Positions 6,690 to 11,087 of a stretch of 11,087 nucleotides of DNA are shown one piece after another. Made by a program: the position numbers and the translations under genes. Source of the stretch: an uncultured Lachnospiraceae bacterium (GTDB lineage: Bacteria > Bacillota > Clostridia > Lachnospirales > Lachnospiraceae); the NCBI GenBank assembly GCA_910587765.1, contig CAJUNR010000061.1, positions 1 to 11,087 on the forward strand, written 5' to 3'. Numbering within the stretch: the first letter of the stretch is position 1; every line of letters begins with the position of its first letter. A model generated the notes under the pieces. It was not told where the DNA came from and ran no database searches. It saw nothing but the letters and a program-made list of their open reading frames with translations.

Positions 6690-9600
6690 TTATTGTACAA
6701 AGAATCCTATGACTTTTTTTCCATCCTTCATATATGTTCCAAACTGTATCTTACAACTGAATTTCTTTTTATTGCCGTAGATATCTTTTACGGAGATCGT
6801 TGCAGAACCCTTACCTGTCTCAAAAACTTCAGACGTAGGAACAAGTACCAAAATCGGCACGGGCTTGCCGCTGACCCTTCTCCACTCTATATATGCACTT
6901 ACCACCGTTCCTTTCACCTCAACGGTTAACGGTAAAGATGTATTATAATACCCGCCGCCTGTCCATACTAATTCCAGCGGAATATCAATTTCATTTCCAT
7001 TTTGTATATACCAGTCATTTCCTGCACGGTCAATGACGGTTGCTATCTTCTGCAAAGAAGCAATGGCAGTTACGCGATACTCTGCTGTAGCGCAGCTTCC
7101 ATCGGCAGCTTCAGCCGTAATCACCGCAGAGCCTCCCTCCTTTAATGCAGTTACGATTCCCTTTTTCCCGTCCACCTTGATGACTGCAGAATCACTCGAC
7201 GTCCATTTGATATTTTTACTTGTCGGACTGAGTTTTCCGCTGGCATTCTGCAGGACGGCCGTAAGCTTCATACTTCTGCCCTTGGAAAGAAGATTCATCC
7301 TGCCCGCTTCCGGCGCAATGTACATCTTCGTAATCGGGTTATCTACCGATACAGTGCAGACCGCCTTCTTATTGCTGCCGTCTGTGGACGCGACCGTCAC
7401 CTTCACTTTACCGGCAGCTTTTCCGGTGGCGGTGATCCGAACGCTGCTGCCGATTCTCTCTGCGGTTGCAAGTTCCGGATTATTCACGGATACTTCCCAG
7501 TCTGTTCCGCCCTCCGCGGTCACCGGAAGGATCGTCGAAGTCGAGGCTCCGTACCTGTTCGTCACGCGGAAAACGGATGCCGTCTTTGCGATTTTCAGTT
7601 TTGTGACGGCTGAAGCAGCCGGAATCACCTTGACCGTCGCGGTCCCGTATACTCCGGAACCGTCTTTCGCCTCCGCTTTTACCGTATAAGTTCCGCCGGA
7701 CACTCCGCTGTTCACCGTCACCTTGCCGCCGGGAGTAATTTTAAGACTTCCGGATTCTTCGCTCCATTCTACCTTGACGGCGGCGTTTGAAGGACTTACC
7801 GCAGCCTTTAAGGTAATGGATTTTCCGGCAGCCAGACTGCACACGGCCGGACGGACACAGATGCTATCGTTCACCGTTACGGCAATGGAGACTTTTTTAC
7901 CGCTTCCGTCCAGCGCCGTACCGGTGACTGTCGTTTTACCGGCGCCGACGCCCGTGATTTGAATCCCTTTTTCCGGATTCGCTGCCACTTCCGCAACCGC
8001 ACAATCACCGCTCGCCCAGTAAAGGTCGTCCGGCAGTCCGGTTCCTGTCTGTTTCTTAACCGTTACGGAGACGTCTGATGTCTTGCCGTTAAATAAAGTA
8101 ATCTTCTTTGACGACACTGCAACCGATTTGATCAGGTTCCCGCTGTTCACAACCTCTATGTAATGGGAATCATACCGGTTTCCTACAGCCGCCTGTATCT
8201 CATACATACCGGGCTGTGTCGTTCTGGCGACGGTCACTTTTCCCTGTTGGTTGACGGTAACGCCCTTTCCGCTGGAACGATCCGCCACTTTCCACGTAAC
8301 TCTCGGTTTTTTTGCATAAAATGGTTCGACGCGTGTGCCGAGTTTGACGCTTTTTCCCGGAAGCAGCCTGCTGCAGTATGAGTATCCTGCAATATCCACC
8401 GCCACCGGTGAGGTAATGCTCACATATTCCGCATCCGGCTGAAGCTTATAAGTCGCCGTTACCTGTTTGCTCGCCAGATTACTGACCGGATTCACCGCGA
8501 TCGCTTTTACACTGAAACTGGCGGCGCCGGTCAGTTCAATTCCGCGGACGGGGTCATACTCCAGCGCATTCTCCGGCATTACCGTTCCGTCTTTATAGCT
8601 GACTGCCTTCCCGTTCACCGTATAGTAAATTTTCATTCCTTCTGCGGCTGTACAGCGTATCGTATGAGAGGTTTCATTGAAAGTTGTTTTGCTTTTTTCC
8701 GAAAATTCCGGAGCCGCGGGCACCGTATCCGCCGAGGCAAGATTCAGCGCCTTTGCCAGATTGATATAGCCTTTGCCGACGCCGGTGCTGCCTGCCTTCA
8801 TAACCCCTTTGTCCATCAGTTTGCGAAGCGCGTCGACCCGATCGGTTCCGGTCAGATTACGAACAGACTCCGAGGAAGCCAGAAGCACCGCCGCCGTCCC
8901 GGCTACGACCGGAGTCGCCTGGGAGGTACCGTCCATCATGTAATACTTCTCGTTTTCTTTACAATAGGTGGACCAGATCCCGACGCCCGGCGCACAGTAA
9001 TCTACCGTGGGACCATAATTGGAGAAATATGCTTTGGTATTGTTGCTGTCCAGCGCTGCGACAGACAGCGTGCTTTTGTGTCCGGCCGGATAGCTGACAC
9101 CGTTCGTAGACTCGTTGCCGGCCGCCGCCACTACGAGAATTCCATTCTTGCAGGCATCGTTGCAGGCCGTTTCTTCCTGGGGAACATATCCGTAACTGCC
9201 AAGGCTCATGTTGATAATATCGACTTTTTGATCAATTGCTTTTCTGATTCCGGCTATGCCCGCCCAGGTTGAGCCTGATCCGCTGTCGTCCAATACTTTG
9301 ATGGAGATCAGTTCCACTTCAGGGGCAACACCCTTTCCGCCTTTACCGTTATCCGCTTCCGCGCCGATGATGCCGGCTACATGCGTTCCGTGTCCCTGAG
9401 CATCCTCTGCGCCGTAATTATCGCTTGCCGAACCGTTATCAAGCGCTTTGGCCTTCACATCCTCGTGGCCGCTCTTAATGCCGGTATCCAATACGGCAAC
9501 CTTCACCCCTTTTCCCTTATAGCCATAGCGGTGAGCCACGTTCGAGGATATGATATCATGATAATACTGGTACTGTTCGCCGGCCGTGGAAGGATCGGTA

Positions 9601-10463
9601 AACGGATCTTCGCTTGCATACCGATAATAGTTCGGCCACGCCGCCGGGAGAAGCAGTTCCTCGTCCGCAGAAGACTCGACCGCCTCCATGACCGTCACCT
9701 CATCCGACAGTGTGATCAGCGCCGCCCCTTCCATATAATCCATCAGAGCGCCGTTGTACGCCTGGGCATACTGTTCTGCTTCCTCTCTGCTGTCCGCACT
9801 CACAATAATTGTTCCGGCCTCGTAATCTTTTCCTTCCACCAGACCGTCCAGATCACCGATATGTTCGTTCAGCTCCTGCTTCTCCGCCCACATTTCCTGC
9901 GACATCATGGACCGCTCCTGCAGTCCTGCAAAAGGCGTCTCTTCTCCTTCCGGCTCTTCGGACATTACCTTTTCTTCCGGCAGTTCCGGCCCCTCTTCCG
10001 CATCCGGCTGCTCCGATTCATCGGATGGTTCTTCCTTATCCGGCTGTTCTGTCTCATCCAGTTCTGCTTCCGTATCCGGACGCTCTGTTGCATCGGCTGC
10101 ATCCGGCATCTCCCCGGCATCCGGCTCTTTTGTTTCATCTGATGTTTCGGATTTGTCCGATGTCTGTGAATCATCTGACGTTTCTTCGTCATTCGGCGTC
10201 CCGGACGCGTCCGGGTCTTCCTTCACCGTTCCGTCCTGTCTGTTTTCTTCCGTCCCTGATATGTTCTCATCTTCCTTGCCGGCCGATGGCTGCGAATGTT
10301 CCTTTTCCGCATCCGTGCTCCGGGAATCATCCGCCTCTGTCACCGGCTGACGGTCTTCCTCCAAACCGTTCCCAGCGGCCCAGCCTGTCTGAATAGGCGC
10401 AAGAACCATTGCCGCTGTCAACAGGAATGACAGCATTCTGTTACCTGATCTCATCCGTTTCAT
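6690..10463 (-). CDS. Secreted subtilisin-like serine protease (family S8) with chitobiase-C-like and Ig-like domains
   Basis: 1257-residue secreted peptidase. Order: signal peptide (about 1-30, cleavage near GWAA), Asp/Glu/Ser/Thr/Pro-rich linker (about 31-180), propeptide (about 212-275), S8 catalytic domain (about 300-535), a chitobiase/hexosaminidase C-terminal-like domain (about 585-674), then about five tandem bacterial Ig-like (Big_2-type) repeats (about 680-1135) and a C-terminal region. The catalytic triad is complete: Asp326 in VAVLDTG, His358 in GHGTHVAG, Ser514 in GTSQATPVVAG, with oxyanion Asn450 in AAAGNES. The Ser motif reads GTSQATP, not the commoner GTSMAxP. No LPXTG sorting signal, so attachment, if any, would be through the repeats. 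The start at 10463 has AGGAG (10474-10478) at 10 bases. It is second in an operon, 21 bp after a small protein that resembles its propeptide. The last 30 or so codons are clearly AT-richer than the rest. The substrate is unknown; surface proteolysis or host/diet protein digestion is plausible. Confidence 0.95.
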   Translation of the reverse strand: MKRMRSGNRMLSFLLTAAMVLAPIQTGWAAGNGLEEDRQPVTEADDSRSTDAEKEHSQPSAGKEDENISGTEENRQDGTVKEDPDASGTPNDEETSDDSQTSDKSETSDETKEPDAGEMPDAADATERPDTEAELDETEQPDKEEPSDESEQPDAEEGPELPEEKVMSEEPEGEETPFAGLQERSMMSQEMWAEKQELNEHIGDLDGLVEGKDYEAGTIIVSADSREEAEQYAQAYNGALMDYMEGAALITLSDEVTVMEAVESSADEELLLPAAWPNYYRYASEDPFTDPSTAGEQYQYYHDIISSNVAHRYGYKGKGVKVAVLDTGIKSGHEDVKAKALDNGSASDNYGAEDAQGHGTHVAGIIGAEADNGKGGKGVAPEVELISIKVLDDSGSGSTWAGIAGIRKAIDQKVDIINMSLGSYGYVPQEETACNDACKNGILVVAAAGNESTNGVSYPAGHKSTLSVAALDSNNTKAYFSNYGPTVDYCAPGVGIWSTYCKENEKYYMMDGTSQATPVVAGTAAVLLASSESVRNLTGTDRVDALRKLMDKGVMKAGSTGVGKGYINLAKALNLASADTVPAAPEFSEKSKTTFNETSHTIRCTAAEGMKIYYTVNGKAVSYKDGTVMPENALEYDPVRGIELTGAASFSVKAIAVNPVSNLASKQVTATYKLQPDAEYVSITSPVAVDIAGYSYCSRLLPGKSVKLGTRVEPFYAKKPRVTWKVADRSSGKGVTVNQQGKVTVARTTQPGMYEIQAAVGNRYDSHYIEVVNSGNLIKSVAVSSKKITLFNGKTSDVSVTVKKQTGTGLPDDLYWASGDCAVAEVAANPEKGIQITGVGAGKTTVTGTALDGSGKKVSIAVTVNDSICVRPAVCSLAAGKSITLKAAVSPSNAAVKVEWSEESGSLKITPGGKVTVNSGVSGGTYTVKAEAKDGSGVYGTATVKVIPAASAVTKLKIAKTASVFRVTNRYGASTSTILPVTAEGGTDWEVSVNNPELATAERIGSSVRITATGKAAGKVKVTVASTDGSNKKAVCTVSVDNPITKMYIAPEAGRMNLLSKGRSMKLTAVLQNASGKLSPTSKNIKWTSSDSAVIKVDGKKGIVTALKEGGSAVITAEAADGSCATAEYRVTAIASLQKIATVIDRAGNDWYIQNGNEIDIPLELVWTGGGYYNTSLPLTVEVKGTVVSAYIEWRRVSGKPVPILVLVPTSEVFETGKGSATISVKDIYGNKKKFSCKIQFGTYMKDGKKVIGFFVQ

Positions 10464-10484
10464 CTTTGTCTGACTCCTTTTTGT

Positions 10485-10838
10485 TTAGTAGGCAATCCGC
10501 TCACTGTTGACCCACATCTGCGGATACCCCTGCTCCTCACCTCTTCGGATCACTTCCAGCGGATCTTCCTCTGTCTCATACAGCGCGGCTCCGTCCAGAT
10601 ATTCCAAAAAAGTGACCCCATACATGGCGGCGATTTCCTCCGCATCCTCTTTGCTTTGGGCATCGGAGATTAACTGCCAGGTTATTTTTTCCGAATCATC
10701 CGAACTTGCCGGATTCCCGCCGGATACCGATTCCAGACTGTATACCGCCCTCTGTCTGAACAAGTACGAGCGGCAGGCAATGCCGATTCCTGCAGCAATG
10801 ATTAATATAAACAGTACTCCCGCCAGCCGTTTCCCCAC
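10485..10838 (-). CDS. Small membrane-anchored protein resembling the subtilase propeptide
   Basis: 117 residues. An N-terminal hydrophobic segment (about 5-22) following MGKR suggests a membrane anchor or uncleaved signal; Cys22 is there, but the preceding residues do not make a good lipobox. After a polar linker, residues about 53-100 align with the propeptide of the downstream protease: KEDAEEIAAMYG matches REEAEQYAQAYNG, and EYLDGAALYE matches DYMEGAALIT. The catalytic domain is absent. Inferred role: tethered inhibitor or folding chaperone of the S8 protease, like stand-alone I9-type propeptide proteins; it could also be a remnant of a former protease gene. The start is a GTG at 10838, fixed by a near-perfect ribosome binding site (AAGGAGGTGA) upstream; no ATG in frame fits better. 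It shares a promoter and operon with the protease gene 21 bp downstream. Confidence 0.8.
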   Translation of the reverse strand: MGKRLAGVLFILIIAAGIGIACRSYLFRQRAVYSLESVSGGNPASSDDSEKITWQLISDAQSKEDAEEIAAMYGVTFLEYLDGAALYETEEDPLEVIRRGEEQGYPQMWVNSERIAY

Positions 10839-10844
10839 TTTCCT

Positions 10845-10854
10845 TCACCTCCTT
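10845..10854 (-). promoter_or_regulatory. Strong ribosome binding site deciding a GTG start
   Basis: AAGGAGGTGA on the minus strand is essentially fully complementary to the 16S rRNA 3' end; its AGGAGG core ends 9 bases before the GTG at 10838. It is the strongest ribosome binding site in the window and suggests the small protein is made in quantity. Confidence 0.85.
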
Positions 10855-10876
10855 CCATCAAGTTTCGGATTTTTTC

Positions 10877-10905
10877 ATTATATTCCCTTTTTATCAAAAA
10901 TGCAA
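10877..10905 (-). promoter_or_regulatory. Promoter of the propeptide-like/subtilase operon
   Basis: On the minus strand: -35 TTGCAT (10900-10905), exactly 17-base spacer, consensus -10 TATAAT (10877-10882). This is the best sigma-A promoter in the window. Transcription would start close to 10870, giving a short leader that carries the strong ribosome binding site. A second AATGCAA lies at 10916-10922. Confidence 0.85.
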
Positions 10906-10931
10906 TCATCTAAATAATGCAAAATCTGCAC

Positions 10932-10947
10932 AAAAACATCTGTTTTT
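10932..10947. promoter_or_regulatory. Inverted repeat upstream of the protease-operon promoter
   Basis: AAAAACA and TGTTTTT arms of 7 bases are separated by TC. The site lies about 26 bp upstream of the -35 and about 25 bp past the end of the right repeat arm. It could be a binding site for a regulator or a weak AT-rich hairpin; nothing in the sequence decides between them. Confidence 0.3.
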
Positions 10948-10971
10948 CGACGGATATGCTCTGAAATAATG

Positions 10972-11074
10972 TTCACACCCACGCCACCCGGACGCCCGAC
11001 GCGGGCAGTTCATCCTTCCAGACCCCGCTCGTGCTTAATGAAGGGACGCAGCGGTATTTATGCCCTTTGGGTAC
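10972..11074 (-). repeat. Right arm of the 103-bp inverted repeat
   Basis: Reverse complement of 1-103 with six differences. On the minus strand, the frame that ends in TAG in the left arm here reads TGG and ends at TGA (10973-10975); it remains open to the window edge. The opposite strand has an open frame too. A hairpin is possible at 11025-11054 (CCGCT-CGT pairing with ACG-C-AGCGG). Thirteen bases of unique or uncompared sequence follow to the end of the window. Confidence 0.9.
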
Positions 11075-11087
11075 TAAGGCGCGAAAA

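Noticed and set aside
9950..10350. Repetitive-looking DNA as a possible CRISPR array
   Set aside because: The repeats are short, irregular and in frame with codons for Asp, Glu, Ser and Pro; no constant repeat/spacer spacing exists.
9381..10396. Several long open frames (+) opposite the acidic linker and S8 domain
   Set aside because: The biased codon pattern of the Asp/Glu/Ser-rich linker leaves the complementary frames free of stops; the products are low-complexity Ser or Pro/His/Arg-rich strings.
1..11074. Complete insertion sequence or transposon bounded by the inverted repeats
   Set aside because: No transposase, resolvase or integrase lies between the arms, and target-site duplications cannot be examined because the left flank is missing.

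Overview
The window reads as a piece of a moderately GC-rich Firmicutes chromosome, most likely a gut Lachnospiraceae-type Clostridium. This is inferred from strong AAGGAGG-type ribosome binding sites, TTGCAT-N17-TATAAT promoters, a DegV-family protein, FtsX-type ABC permeases, and a secreted S8 protease carrying bacterial Ig-like repeats. No rRNA, tRNA, CRISPR array or recognisable transposase was seen.

Layout from left to right. (1) Positions 1-103 are one arm of a 103-bp inverted repeat; the other arm is at 10972-11074, so the repeat closes both ends of the window. (2) 138-1034 (+) is an HSL-family alpha/beta hydrolase. It is convergent, with a 7-bp gap, to a DegV-family lipid-binding protein at 1042-1926 (-), which has its own promoter. 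(3) 2030-6428 (-) is a three-gene ABC transporter operon. In transcription order it encodes a protein joining an XRE-type DNA-binding domain to an FtsX-type permease, then an ATPase of the MacB/LolD/BceA type, then a second FtsX-type permease with a large extracytoplasmic domain. (4) 6429-6689 is an intergenic stretch with a strong terminator and the candidate promoter of the ABC operon. (5) 6690-10838 (-) is a two-gene operon: a small membrane-anchored protein, then a 1257-residue secreted subtilase. The operon has a near-consensus promoter just inside the right repeat arm.

How the genes may work together. The small protein resembles the propeptide of the protease encoded immediately downstream, so it may be a membrane-tethered inhibitor or folding helper for that protease. 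In the ABC operon, the permease that carries the DNA-binding domain could report the state of the transporter directly to a promoter; the nearest candidate operator is a palindrome in its own leader. Both are inferences from sequence and gene order. The hydrolase and the DegV protein are ordinary lipid-related housekeeping or accessory genes, except that the hydrolase has an unusual residue where its catalytic acid is expected.
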